Positions 46,142-55,324 are shown, counted from the stretch's first letter. The stretch is DNA of 64,000 nucleotides from Mycobacterium sp. SMC-8 (GCF_025263565.1 NZ_CP079865.1:5580001-5644000); one strand, 5' to 3'. The notes: generated by a model not told the origin, from the letters alone. Translations and numbers: made by a program.

Positions 46142-46152
46142 CACAGGGCAAC

Positions 46153-46914
46153 TCATGCGGTCGCCTTCACCGCGACCGCGGTGGCTATCACGTTGATGAC
46201 GAACAACGCCAAGAAGGTGAACACCACCGTCTCGTTCACCGCGTTGCCTACTCCTGCCGGGCCACCGGCGACATGAATACCTTTGTAGCAGGCGATGATT
46301 CCCGCTGTCAGGCCGAAAATAGCCGCCTTGATCAGGCAGACGATGACCTCGGGCGCACCGACCAGCAGTGTGAGTCCGCCGGCAAACGCCCCCGGGGTGA
46401 CATCCTGCAGGAACACTGAGAAGAAGAACCCGCCGACGATGCCGGTGATGGTGACGACCGACGCGAGCATCACCGACACCAAGGTCGCGGCGAGGACGCG
46501 AGGCACCACGAGGGCCTGAACCGGATCGATGCCCAAGACGCGGAGCGCGTCGAGTTCCTCACGGATCGTGCGGGCTCCCAGGTCGGCACACATTGCAGTG
46601 GCTCCCGCCCCGGCGATCACCAATACCGTTACCACCGGGCCGATCTGGGTCACCGCACCAAGAGCCGCACCGGTTCCCGAAAAGTCTGCGGCACCGATCT
46701 CCATCAACAGGATGTTCAAGGTGAACGTGGTCAAGACCGTGAAGGGAATCGCCAGCAGCAGCGTCGGTGCTAGCGAAACCCTTGCCACGAACCAAGACTG
46801 GAGCAAGAACTCCCGCCAGGCCCATGGTGGCCTGAACATCTGGACGAACGTATCGAGCGCCAGGGCGAAGAACTCGCCCAGCGCAGTGGCAGGCTTGATC
46901 AGAGCGTTGCTCAT
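46153..46914 (-). CDS. yrbEA: YrbEA/MlaE-type ABC permease subunit
   Basis: This permease of 253 residues has the MlaE signature REELDALRVLGIDPVQ near residue 125 and several hydrophobic helices. It is the first gene of the mce operon. The ATG at 46914 (MSNALIKP) is preferred to a GTG at 46923. Its TGA is retained exactly at the IS110 junction, so the protein is complete. Operator site 11 lies about 180 bp upstream. Confidence 0.92.
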   Translation of the reverse strand: MSNALIKPATALGEFFALALDTFVQMFRPPWAWREFLLQSWFVARVSLAPTLLLAIPFTVLTTFTLNILLMEIGAADFSGTGAALGAVTQIGPVVTVLVIAGAGATAMCADLGARTIREELDALRVLGIDPVQALVVPRVLAATLVSVMLASVVTITGIVGGFFFSVFLQDVTPGAFAGGLTLLVGAPEVIVCLIKAAIFGLTAGIIACYKGIHVAGGPAGVGNAVNETVVFTFLALFVINVIATAVAVKATA

Positions 46915-47092
46915 CGGGACCACCCTGTGTTCGACGACGCCGTCACGCGACTTTCTATAACGTCAATCACCTCTTCGATCAGCGCACGGAGCACAACACC
47001 CACCCGGTGTGACTCAAGGCACAGCGTCAGCGGAAAACATAGCAGCCTCGTGGCGATGTCAGCAACCTCGATATCGGCGATCAAGATCAAGG

Positions 47093-47117
47093 ACTTAAAC
47101 TACCTAGTTATCGACGT
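47093..47117. promoter_or_regulatory. 25-bp shared operator, site 11
   Basis: AAACTACCTAGTTATC core with right-hand ACGT, upstream of yrbEA. The surrounding 46924-47378 shows no convincing gene. Confidence 0.5.
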
Positions 47118-47323
47118 ATACTTTGCTGAACTCCGTCAACGCGGCGATGCAATAACCCAAATATGTTGTAGTAACGAGTTTTTGGATCTATAACGGCACT
47201 ACTCGTAGTTTTGCAATAAACGGGTTGAACCCGTCTCAACGATCTCGTCCAACAGTCTCAGCAATAATCAGCACGATCGACACGCGCGCTCGCGAGGACC
47301 GGGTCGAGCACCCGTCCACCACC

Positions 47324-47362
47324 CGATGTTCGCCACCACCCTGCGGGCGGTAGCGAACATCG
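47324..47362 (-). terminator. hairpin downstream of the P450 gene
   Basis: Perfect 10-bp arms CGATGTTCGC and GCGAACATCG around a GC-rich 19-bp centre that can extend the stem. It starts 17 bp after the P450 stop and lacks a T-run. Confidence 0.6.
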
Positions 47363-47378
47363 CGGCAATGCTGCGGCC

Positions 47379-48587
47379 CTAGACCTTCCACTGCAGAGGC
47401 AGTTTGTCGATGCCGAACACGCCTCCGATGTGTTCGAGCGTGACTTCATCGCCACCGATTTCGTAATCAGGGATCAGCCGATGCCATTCCTCGAGGACGA
47501 TTTGTAGTTCTTGGCGGGCCAGGTGGGACCCGAGGCACCGATGCGGGCCGGCCCCGAAGCTGATGTGGCGTGGCCTGGGCGCATCGAAGTCGACGGTGCC
47601 ACCCCGCTCGAATACCTTCGGGTCCCTGCCGGCCATGGCCAACGGAAGCGACACCATATCGCCCTTCTTGATGGGACAGCCATGGAATTCGATGTCCTGC
47701 GTAGCCTTTCGCGCACTCTGCACGATCGGATATGCGCGAAGTAGTTCTTCGATCGCACCGGGAATCATCTCTGGGTCATCCACAATTCGCCGACGGTCCG
47801 CGGGGTGGGTTGCCAGGTGCCAGAAGCTATAGGACAGCTGAGCCGCCACCGTGTCCAATCCCGCCATGAAGAGCAGCAGCATGCACGAGAGCAGGTCCTC
47901 GTCCTTCGGCTTCTCGCCGTCGATGTCCCAATCGATCGCATGGCTGACGATGTCGTCACCGCGACTGCTCGGGTCGTTACGACGCTCGCTGATCAGGCCG
48001 GAGAAGTAACCGACCACCTCCATCATGGCCGCTACCTGCTTGGACAGATCCGGGTCCGTCGCCGGATCCGGATGCAGGATCTTGTCCTCCCACTCCATGA
48101 AGTCCGGCAGCTTGTCGATCGGAAGTCCCATGATCTGGAGGAAGATCGTCGTCGGATAGATCGCGGCGAAGTCACTGTAGAAGTCACAGGATCCCGATGC
48201 ACGGAACTTCTCGATGAGGTCGATGGCGAATTTTCGCTGCTGGTCGGCCGCTGTCTTGACCCGCCTCGGCGAGAAGTAGAGACCGAGCAGGTGCCGCCAC
48301 TTGTTGTGCTCGGGGGGATCCAACATGACCGGTATCCACTTGTACGGCGGGTTCGGATCGATCGGAACCATCACACTGCTGGAGAAGAACTCGGGCTTCT
48401 GGAATCCTTCCAGAATGGCATCGTGGTCTGTCATCACCCAGTAGTTGTTGGCCGGCTCCTCCGCACGCAGGTAGGGACGATTCTGCGCCTGCAACCGGTC
48501 AAGTCTTGCGAAGTTCGAACACACCGGGTCCTTGCCCGGTCGTAGGAACGTGTAGTCGTCAGCCTCGGTTTCATCGGTCGCCGTCAT
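47379..48587 (-). CDS. cytochrome P450
   Basis: This 402-residue soluble P450 has the I-helix AGLDTVAAQ near residue 243 (with the acid-alcohol pair shifted to DT), an ExxR-type helix EELLRAYP, and the heme-binding loop FGAGPHRCLGSHLAR near 345 with the axial Cys. It hydroxylates a hydrophobic substrate with electrons from a ferredoxin, perhaps the one at 29393. The ATG overlaps the stop of the kinase-like gene (ATGA). A closely related but truncated P450 lies at 54352. Confidence 0.95.
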   Translation of the reverse strand: MTATDETEADDYTFLRPGKDPVCSNFARLDRLQAQNRPYLRAEEPANNYWVMTDHDAILEGFQKPEFFSSSVMVPIDPNPPYKWIPVMLDPPEHNKWRHLLGLYFSPRRVKTAADQQRKFAIDLIEKFRASGSCDFYSDFAAIYPTTIFLQIMGLPIDKLPDFMEWEDKILHPDPATDPDLSKQVAAMMEVVGYFSGLISERRNDPSSRGDDIVSHAIDWDIDGEKPKDEDLLSCMLLLFMAGLDTVAAQLSYSFWHLATHPADRRRIVDDPEMIPGAIEELLRAYPIVQSARKATQDIEFHGCPIKKGDMVSLPLAMAGRDPKVFERGGTVDFDAPRPRHISFGAGPHRCLGSHLARQELQIVLEEWHRLIPDYEIGGDEVTLEHIGGVFGIDKLPLQWKV

Positions 48588-50017
48588 GCGTTACTCCTTT
48601 GCTTCTCTTTCGGTAGCGGGGCTAGATCCTGGTCGATTTCGTCAGGCAGCGGGTCGAAGTGGCGGTCTGCCAACACACCCATCGCCGGTCTCAACAATTC
48701 GTGCCTTACGTGGGCGCAGATCCACAGGTATTCCACGTACTGCGAATCGTGCAGGGCCGCATCATCCATCTGGTCTGACACCAGCTTCCTGGCGTCGCGT
48801 GATGTCACCGGCCGATACCCGAGGATCGCCTCGGCAGCGTCCAACTCCCGGTCCGAGCTCCAATCCCCGTATTGGTCCACCTGTCGCAGATACTTGACGA
48901 TTCGGGCCAACCCTTTCGCCCGCAGTGCCACGAACGGGTCCGCGCTGCCGGGCACGACGATCTCTTTAAACTGTGCCAACATCACCTCGAAGAGGTAGTC
49001 GTCGGCGGTCGGCGGCACCGCCGGTCGGTCCGGCAGTTGGAGTCGGAGTCCGTACTGTTCGGCCAACGCATCGACGAAGAGTCGGCCGTGCAACCCCTCG
49101 AAGCCCAGTCCATTGCCGACCTCGCTGAGCACGTCGATATCGAGCGTTCGCCGGTAGCTGAGAATGACCACCTTCAACTCGGCGAAGATCCGGTAGTAGC
49201 GCAGGCGGCGAAGATCGACAGCGATGCCCGACTCGCGCTCGTAGTCGGCTAACCGGTCGGCCAGATTTGTGAACGGCTCTTGCACCGCTCGCAAGGCGAG
49301 CCAGCCGAGGTCGGCCATCGGATCCCCGAAGTGCGCCAACTCCCAGTCCAACACCGCAGTCACGCGCCCGTGGTCATACAGGAAGTTCCCGGGGCCGGTA
49401 TCACCCTGGACGATTACCGGGCGCATGGCGCCGGTGTCGGGCGCATTGGCCTTCAGCCACAGCAGACCGAACTCGATGGTGGGATCTTTGGGCGCATCGC
49501 CGAAGCGGTACATGCCCTCCCAACGCGCGATATCAGCCTCCAGGCCGTCTCGAACCGTGGCCCGCGGCTCGTCCAGGTCGACTCTGCTCACGTCGACACG
49601 GTGCAGGGCGGCGAGCTTGGTCATGAATTCCCGAGCCACCGCCAGCCTGGCCGACTCATCGGTCAATCGGGAGAACCACGGTTCCCCCGCGACCCGTTCG
49701 GTGAGAATCGCCTGGACCGTCTGATGTGAGGCCACCAAGCGGGGTACCGGTACCGCAGTGCCTTCCAGCGCCGCGTAGAACCGCGCCTCCCTGTCGAGAG
49801 TGAAAGGGTCCCCCGATGCGGCCGGGTCTCCCCTGTCCAGGCGCATGAACAATTCCTGTGTGGAGCCGTCCTGCATTTCCGCGTCCACCATCCACGCTTC
49901 GCGGCGTCCGCCCCCCGGCCGACGTTGTGCACGAATCTCAACCGCCCCGGTTGACGACTTCAACCAGTTGGCAACAACTTCGGGCAAAGCTGCCGAGTCT
50001 GACAAATCAGCTTCCAA
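48584..50017 (-). CDS. APH-type phosphotransferase family protein
   Basis: This 477-residue protein has an aminoglycoside-phosphotransferase-like kinase fold: VQGDTGPGNFLYD near residue 203 (catalytic Asp, with Q replacing the usual H) and LDWELAHFGDPMADLGW near 223 (metal Asp). A C-terminal extension of about 150 residues follows. Such proteins are common in mycobacterial catabolic operons, and their substrates are mostly unknown; antibiotic resistance is not implied. It is translationally coupled to the P450 and preceded by operator site 12. Confidence 0.85.
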   Translation of the reverse strand: MEADLSDSAALPEVVANWLKSSTGAVEIRAQRRPGGGRREAWMVDAEMQDGSTQELFMRLDRGDPAASGDPFTLDREARFYAALEGTAVPVPRLVASHQTVQAILTERVAGEPWFSRLTDESARLAVAREFMTKLAALHRVDVSRVDLDEPRATVRDGLEADIARWEGMYRFGDAPKDPTIEFGLLWLKANAPDTGAMRPVIVQGDTGPGNFLYDHGRVTAVLDWELAHFGDPMADLGWLALRAVQEPFTNLADRLADYERESGIAVDLRRLRYYRIFAELKVVILSYRRTLDIDVLSEVGNGLGFEGLHGRLFVDALAEQYGLRLQLPDRPAVPPTADDYLFEVMLAQFKEIVVPGSADPFVALRAKGLARIVKYLRQVDQYGDWSSDRELDAAEAILGYRPVTSRDARKLVSDQMDDAALHDSQYVEYLWICAHVRHELLRPAMGVLADRHFDPLPDEIDQDLAPLPKEKQRSNA

Positions 50018-50073
50018 TCGGATCGCAGGGACGCGGTATCGGCATCAAGCCGGGCAATTCAACCCCGCCGGTA

Positions 50074-50098
50074 TCGACGTACACTAGGTTACACATGT
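50074..50098. promoter_or_regulatory. 25-bp shared operator, site 12
   Basis: ACTAGGTTACAC core with right arm ATGT. It lies 57 bp upstream of the kinase-like/P450 operon. Confidence 0.5.
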
Positions 50099-50155
50099 GG
50101 TGCACGTCTCAACAATAAGCTTTCAGCAGCGTATGGTGAGGCGTCAAGATCACAG

Positions 50156-50180
50156 ACATAGTTTACCTAGTATGTGACGT
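50156..50180. promoter_or_regulatory. 25-bp shared operator, site 13
   Basis: ACATAGTTTACCTAGTATGT contains ACATA and TATGT arms. It is upstream of the CoA transferase gene and divergent from site 12. Confidence 0.6.
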
Positions 50181-50236
50181 GCCAACAAACTAGGCGCGGC
50201 GCAGTATCGACAGGTTCGACAGTCAAGGAGCGAGCA

Positions 50237-51472
50237 ATGACGCAGAAGCCGATGGACGGTGTACGTGTGTTGGAGGTTGCGCAGTACACCTTCGTCCCCG
50301 CGGCAGGTGCCGTGCTGGCCGACTGGGGCGCGAACGTAATCAAGGTCGAACATGCTGAACGCGGTGATGCCCAACGTGGCCTGGTCCGACTCCTGGGTCT
50401 GGAGACCTCCAAGGAGGGCACATCGTTCTTTCCCATCATGGAGGGCCCGAACCGGGGCAAGCGCAGTATCGGTCTGGCACTCGACAACCCGGCATGCAGG
50501 CCGGTGCTCGAGCAATTGGTCAAGGACAGCGACGTCTTCCTCACCAACTACCTGCCCGCGGTGCGGAGACAACTCGGCATCGAGGTAGACGACATCCGCG
50601 CCATCAACCCGAACATCATCTACGTACGCGGCAGTGGGTTCGGACAGCGCGGGCCAGAGGCTGACAAGGGTGGGTTCGACAGCACTGCATTCTGGGCACG
50701 TGGCGGCAGCGCCGCCGGAGTAACGCCCCCCGGCGCCGAACGCCTGGCTCGGATGCCGGCCGGCGCCTACGGCGACTCTCTCGGCGGTATGACCATCGCC
50801 GGCGGTATCGCCGCGGCGCTCTTCTCGCGAGCCACGACCGGCGAGCCATCGGTGGTCGACGTGGCGCTTCTCGGGGTAGGGGCCTGGGCCACCCAGTTCT
50901 CCATCAATCTGGCACTCATGAACGGCGCTCCGCTACCGGCAGCCACCATGCCCAAGCACGGATCGGCCACCAACCCACTGATCGGCCCGTTCAAGACATC
51001 GGACGACCGCTGGATCGAACTGGCCATGCTCCAGCCAGGGCGCTACTGGCCCGAGTTCTGCAAACTAGCTGGGCGCCCCGAACTCTGCGATGACGAGCGA
51101 TTCAGCACGGTCGAAAGCCTGATGGCCAATGCTCCCGCAGCCGCCGATCTTGTCGCGGAGATGTTTGCCCAGAACGACTTTCAACACTGGGTCGACACTT
51201 TGTCGCAAGGCAGCGGACAATGGGCTGCAGTGCAGAATGCCTGGGAGGTCGGCCACGATGCTTCGATCCGGGCCAATGGCCTGATAGCTGAGGTTCTGGA
51301 CGCTGAGGGAAACACCCAGGAACTGGTGGCCAACCCGGTGCAGTTCGACGAATCCCCGCTGCAACTGACCCGTGCCCCCGGGTTCGCCGAGCATACCGAT
51401 GAGATCCTGCGCGAACTCGGGATGGATGACGAGGCGATCCTGCATCTCAAGATCGAGGGAGCAGCTACCTAG
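50237..51472 (+). CDS. family III CoA transferase (CaiB/BaiF type)
   Basis: This 411-residue CaiB/BaiF protein begins at the ATG at 50237, preceded by AAGGAGCGAGCA. The N-terminal MDGVRVLEVAQYTFVPAAGAVLADWGANVIKVEH motif binds CoA. Family III enzymes move CoA between acids, or act as racemases. It may activate an acid without ATP in the same pathway. It is followed 9 bp later by a broken TetR gene on the same strand. Confidence 0.92.
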   Translation: MTQKPMDGVRVLEVAQYTFVPAAGAVLADWGANVIKVEHAERGDAQRGLVRLLGLETSKEGTSFFPIMEGPNRGKRSIGLALDNPACRPVLEQLVKDSDVFLTNYLPAVRRQLGIEVDDIRAINPNIIYVRGSGFGQRGPEADKGGFDSTAFWARGGSAAGVTPPGAERLARMPAGAYGDSLGGMTIAGGIAAALFSRATTGEPSVVDVALLGVGAWATQFSINLALMNGAPLPAATMPKHGSATNPLIGPFKTSDDRWIELAMLQPGRYWPEFCKLAGRPELCDDERFSTVESLMANAPAAADLVAEMFAQNDFQHWVDTLSQGSGQWAAVQNAWEVGHDASIRANGLIAEVLDAEGNTQELVANPVQFDESPLQLTRAPGFAEHTDEILRELGMDDEAILHLKIEGAAT

Positions 51473-51721
51473 CCTGCTGCGGTGAACACCGCCGGGACAG
51501 GCGACTCGGGAGCCGAGGACCGCAAACTGCGGTCGCGAGTCGATCGTGGACCCGTCCTCGGACGCAGAGGACTTGCCACTCGTCGGAGGCTTCTTCAGGC
51601 GACGTTGGAAGTTCTGTCCGAGAGCGGAATCGACCGTTACTCTGGCGTGTTCCCGCTGAATGAGTCCAACCAGTTTTAGAGTCCTGTGGCCCGATGTCGG
51701 GTCAGAAGGGACGATGAACAC

Positions 51722-52003
51722 ATGGCTGGTCGGAAGCGGAACTCCGCGGAGGACATCGTGCGCAAGCTGCGCCGTGCGGATGAGCTGGCTGCCGAGGGCA
51801 AGACCGGCGAGGAGATCGCCGCCGAACTGCAGGTCTCGCCGGCCACGCTGTACAACTGGCGGCGCACCTACGGCGGCATGGACACCGACGCCGCCAAAGA
51901 GCTCAAGGAGCTGCGCGAGCAGAACGCCCGATTGAAGCGGCTGCTGGCCGATGCCGAACTGGAAAAGGACGCCCTGCGGGAGGTCGCCAAGGGAAAATTC
52001 TGA
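51722..52003 (+). CDS. IS3-family transposase OrfA
   Basis: This 93-residue protein has a helix-turn-helix (TGEEIAAELQVSPATLYNWRR) and a leucine-rich coiled coil (LKELREQNARLKRLLADAELEKDAL). A slippery heptamer G_GGA_AAA at 51991-51997 just before the stop allows -1 frameshifting to OrfB. Confidence 0.88.
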   Translation: MAGRKRNSAEDIVRKLRRADELAAEGKTGEEIAAELQVSPATLYNWRRTYGGMDTDAAKELKELREQNARLKRLLADAELEKDALREVAKGKF

Positions 52004-52867
52004 GCCCAGCTGCCAAACGCCGCGCCGTCGACATGCTCAAAGACACGTTGAGCATGTCGGAACGGCTGGCGTGCAAAGCCGTTGGGCTGGCCCGCTCCAC
52101 CTACCGCCGCCTCCCACTCGGGCAGACCCCTGATGATCCCGACGCCGAAATGCGGGCCTGGTTGCGCGCCTACGCCACCAAACACCCCTGCCACGGGTTC
52201 CGGCGTGCCTGGGCGTCTTTGCGCTTCGACGAGCGCCGTGAGGTGAACAAGAAAAAGATCCACCGGCTGTGGCGCGAGGAGGGCCTGCAGGTCCGCGTGC
52301 ACAGCCCACGCAAGCGGGCCGGGATCTCCTCGGTCCCGCTGATCGTCGCCGATGCGCCGAAGGTGGTGTGGGCGATCGACTTCCAGTTCGACTCCACCAT
52401 CGACGGGAAGGCCATCAAGATCGCCTCGATGATCGATGAACACACCCGGGTTTCACTGCTTGCATGTGGTGGAGCGCTCGATCACCGGCGAGCGGCTGGT
52501 GTTCGAGTTGGAGAAGGCCTTCGCAGCTGCCGGTGGCCCGCCGAAGGTGCTGCGCCTCGATAACGGGCCGGAGATGGTTTCTCAAGCGCTGCAACGGTTC
52601 TGCGAGAACAAGACCGGGATGGTGTACATCCCGCCGGGCTGCCCGTGGGACAACGGCTACATCGAATCGTTCAACAACCGCCTGCGAAAGGAGTGCCTCA
52701 ACCGCAACTACTGGAACACACTGTTCGAAGCCCGCGTGGTCATCGGCGACTTCAAGCACGAGCACAACCACCGACACCGCCACTCGGCCCTGGGCTACCT
52801 CACGCCGGCCGAGTACGCTGCAGCCTGCAGGTGCACCCACACCCCGGTGGTCTGCAGCATCAACTGA
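51997..52867 (+). pseudogene. IS3-family transposase OrfB, frameshifted
   Basis: The -1 frame carries the HTH_21 region (HPCHGFRRAWASL, KKKIHRLWREEGL) and the first catalytic Asp (VWAIDFQFD). At about 52462 an extra G shifts the frame; the remainder (LHVVERSITGER, LRLDNGPEMVS with Asp, NGYIESFNNRLRKE with Glu) continues in another frame to 52867. The catalytic core is therefore split, and this copy is probably inactive. Confidence 0.85.
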
Positions 52868-53476
52868 GAACGGATCACACCAACCCGACTCGAGAACCGG
52901 GTGGACTCAGTAACGGGGACTCGCCAACTCGATCGATGCGGTGGCATCACGGGCCGGCGTCGGGCGGGCGACCGCGTATTCCTACTTCGCCAGCAAGGAC
53001 GCCATCATCGTCGAGTTGGCCGACGCGCTGGAGCGCAGCCTCGAAAGCCTTACTTCACGTATGGGACCGCTGGGCGCGGAACCCTACGGTGTCGCCAACC
53101 TACGCTGGTGGATAGGCGAATTCGTCGATCTCTATCTGCAGAACTCGGCACTTTTCTTGTTGTGGACCGAACTCCTACCCGGCCGGCCCGAACCGATTGC
53201 CCCGTCGGGCGACCTGGTGATCCGCTTCGCCGAGACGGTCAGACTCCGATCGCGACCTGGCCCAGAACCCCGGGTCCCAGACTCGACCGATCTTCCCACG
53301 ATCTGCCTGGCCGTGCTGTCGTCGATCGAGCGAATCGGCGAATTCGCGAACCTGGCACCCGCGGTGTCGCAACCGCTGATCGATGCGCTGACCGCCAGCG
53401 TGCAGTGCACCCTGTACCCGCACACCACCGCCGAGCAGTTATATTTCGGACTTGGACGGGATTCATTCAGAGGCAG

Positions 53477-54133
53477 CTAATCGCCGCTGGCCAGAAGTGT
53501 TTGTGCACGGGCGATTCCGTCCAGCATCACCTTCATTGTCCGGGTCACCGACCTCGTGTCCGCCGATGACGCACCCGGCGCGCCGACACCGAAGGCGTGG
53601 AACGGAAACCGATCGATCAGCGCGTAGATGACAAGAAACGTCGCGTCGGCGTCGACATCGGGACGCGCTGCCAGATGAGAACGAAGCTTGTTACGGGGCA
53701 ACGCTGACGATTGTGTCGCCATCCGCATCAGGATCGGGTCCTGACGCGCTTCCTCCGCCCAGATCCGCGCGATCCCCGCGTACCGTTGGTAGACCCGCAC
53801 ATAGTGCTCGATCACCAGGTCCTGCTCACCGGCACCTGACACCACATTGGCATACAGCCGATCCATCACCGGAGTCACCTCGTCGGTATAGACCTGCACC
53901 AGAACGTGCAACACGTCGCGAAGATCCGCGAAGTACCGATAAAAAGTTGCACGTGATACTCCAGCGGCAAGCAGAACATGCTCGACAGTGATGTCTCGCC
54001 AACCTTTTTCGGACAGTTGCCTGATCGACGCGTCCAGTAGGGCCTCGATCGATCTCATCCCCCGAGGCCCAGCCGATGACCGCGCCGACGCGAGCCGCTC
54101 GCGCCGGCTGATTGTAGCTGCGTTGGTCGCCAT
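53477..54133 (-). CDS. TetR-family transcriptional regulator
   Basis: This 218-residue regulator has the N-terminal helix-turn-helix ITVEHVLLAAGVSRATFYRYFADLRDVL near residue 50 and a helical ligand domain. It converges with the broken TetR gene (4-bp overlap) and diverges from the truncated P450 at 54352, which it may once have controlled. It is intact. The 218-bp upstream region to 54351 shows only a weak operator-like stretch. Confidence 0.92.
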   Translation of the reverse strand: MATNAATISRRERLASARSSAGPRGMRSIEALLDASIRQLSEKGWRDITVEHVLLAAGVSRATFYRYFADLRDVLHVLVQVYTDEVTPVMDRLYANVVSGAGEQDLVIEHYVRVYQRYAGIARIWAEEARQDPILMRMATQSSALPRNKLRSHLAARPDVDADATFLVIYALIDRFPFHAFGVGAPGASSADTRSVTRTMKVMLDGIARAQTLLASGD

Positions 54134-54351
54134 CTACTCATCGTAAACAGCGGTGCAACGGCAGATCCGACATTTATGTATAGATAACGGGAAGTCCACA
54201 TGCGGCGGCACCTTGGATGACATGACGATTTGCCTGTTCTTGGAGTCGCAGAGTCGCTATCATCCTGTGACAGCCGACAATTCGCTTCCAGCACGTATGG
54301 AAGTCAGTCGGCGCGACATATCGATTCTCCGCCATCGCCGATGGAGCCCAT

Positions 54352-54975
54352 GTGACCAACAGCCCCTCCTCCACCGTCGGGACATGTCCCGTCATCCCCG
54401 ACTTCAACCCGTCCGCGGGTGGACGTCGCCCTTTCGAGTGGGTCACGACATACGACCAACTCAGGGCCGAGCACCGTTGGATTCGGAGCGAGGTGGGCCC
54501 ACGAGGATTCTTCGTACCCACCCGCTACGAAGACATCCTCGAGGTGTTGCAAAGCACCGACCGCTTCTCCAACTCCGCCGTGACGATCTTCGATCCGGAT
54601 CCCAGCTACCGGTGGATTCCATTGATGCTCGACCCGCCGGAGCACGCCGAATGGCGAAGGCTGTTGGCACCCTTCTTCTCCCCCAAGGCAATCAAACGGC
54701 TGGACGACAAGATTGCTTCCAGGGCAATCGAATTGATCGACCCTCTGATCGCGCGCGGTGAATGCGACTACCTCACCGACTTCGCCCAACTGTTTCCCAC
54801 CACGATATTCCTGGAAATATTCGGCCTCCCGATCTCCGAGCTGAACCGGTTCATGGGCTGGGTTGTCGCGATCTTGCACGGTGACCCCACCACGCCCGAC
54901 GGGCACGCCAAGTTCCTCGCAGCCATGGGCGAGGTCGTGTCGTACTTCGAGGAACTTGAGGTGAGCCCTCTGTAG
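54352..54975 (+). pseudogene. cytochrome P450, truncated after about 203 residues by an IS3 element
   Basis: The frame from a GTG at 54352 matches the first half of P450s, with SNSAVTIFDPDPSYRWIPLMLDPPEHAEWRRLLAPFFSPKAIK close to the intact P450 at 47379 (PNPPYKWIPVMLDPPEHNKWRHLL). It ends in the IS3 terminus. The I-helix, ExxR and heme Cys are absent, and no P450 sequence is found after the IS, so the 3' part was deleted. Confidence 0.92.
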
Positions 54976-55036
54976 TGGTCCAGTCGTTGTGGGACTCTGT
55001 TGCCCGAGTGTTCGGGTAGGAAGAATCGACAACGAC

Positions 55037-55324
55037 ATGGCATCGAACAAGCGCCGGCGGCATACGCCGGATCAGATCATCCGCAAGCTCGCCGAGGGCA
55101 ACAAGCTGCTCGCGTCGGGCCAGGAACTGGCCGAGGTGTGCCGGCACCTGGAGATCGCGGAATCGACGTGGCATCGCTGGCTGGCCCAATACGGGGGCAT
55201 GAAGGCCAACGACGCCAAGCGCCTCAAAGAGCTCGAGGCCGAGAACGCCCGGCTCAAGAAGCTGGTCGCCAACCAGGCTCTCGACATCGACATGCTCAAG
55301 GAGATTTCGTCGGGAAACTTCTGA
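55037..55324 (+). CDS. IS3-family transposase OrfA
   Basis: This 95-residue protein has a helix-turn-helix (GQELAEVCRHLEIAESTWHRWL) and a leucine-zipper-like segment. The slippery sequence G_GGA_AAC at 55312-55318 is in the right phase for -1 frameshifting into OrfB. Confidence 0.88.
   Translation: MASNKRRRHTPDQIIRKLAEGNKLLASGQELAEVCRHLEIAESTWHRWLAQYGGMKANDAKRLKELEAENARLKKLVANQALDIDMLKEISSGNF

Larger units (their letters stand above)
44637..46153 (+). mobile_element. IS110-family insertion sequence (about 1.5 kb)
   Basis: The element lies between yrbEA and yrbEB. CTCA appears at both junctions (44635-44638 and 46152-46155), consistent with a CT core as in IS110-group elements. It has a long left non-coding end (about 260 bp) and a very short right end (about 12 bp), the IS110-group rather than IS1111-group layout. 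The transposase is on the plus strand, opposite to the mce operon. Confidence 0.88.
51643..52926 (+). mobile_element. IS3-family insertion sequence in tetR (1284 bp)
   Basis: Inverted repeats TGGCGTGTTCCCGCT (left) and TGGCGAGTCCCCGTT (complement of right) bound the element. A perfect 4-bp target duplication ACTC flanks it (51639-51642 and 52927-52930). The presence of a clean duplication suggests recent insertion. Confidence 0.93.
51482..53480 (+). pseudogene. TetR-family regulator gene interrupted by an IS3 element
   Basis: The 5' part (51482-51642, GTG start) encodes ATRRRLLQATLEVLSESGIDRY, and the 3' part (from 52927) encodes IDAVASRAGVGRATAYSYFAS followed by a TetR ligand domain ending at 53480. 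Removing the element and one ACTC copy joins GAC CGT TAC TCG ATC GAT in frame, restoring a typical TetR of about 237 residues. The split falls inside the helix-turn-helix, so DNA binding is lost. It followed the CoA transferase in an operon. Confidence 0.93.

Noticed and set aside
44636..46156. Minus-strand 506-codon frame opposite the IS110 transposase
   Set aside because: It is antisense to an intact transposase with all catalytic motifs; the translation is Gly/Val/Asp-rich and not protein-like.
46927..47193. Plus-strand 88-codon frame in the yrbEA/P450 intergenic region
   Set aside because: Ser/Thr-rich translation without motif, overlapping the operator region; better read as regulatory DNA.
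48584..50017. Interpretation as an aminoglycoside resistance gene
   Set aside because: The kinase fold is shared by many metabolic proteins; the operon context with a P450 and a changed catalytic-loop residue argue against resistance.
54150..54200. Possible operator copy upstream of the truncated P450
   Set aside because: Only the ACAT start and scattered matches fit the 25-bp consensus; too weak to list.
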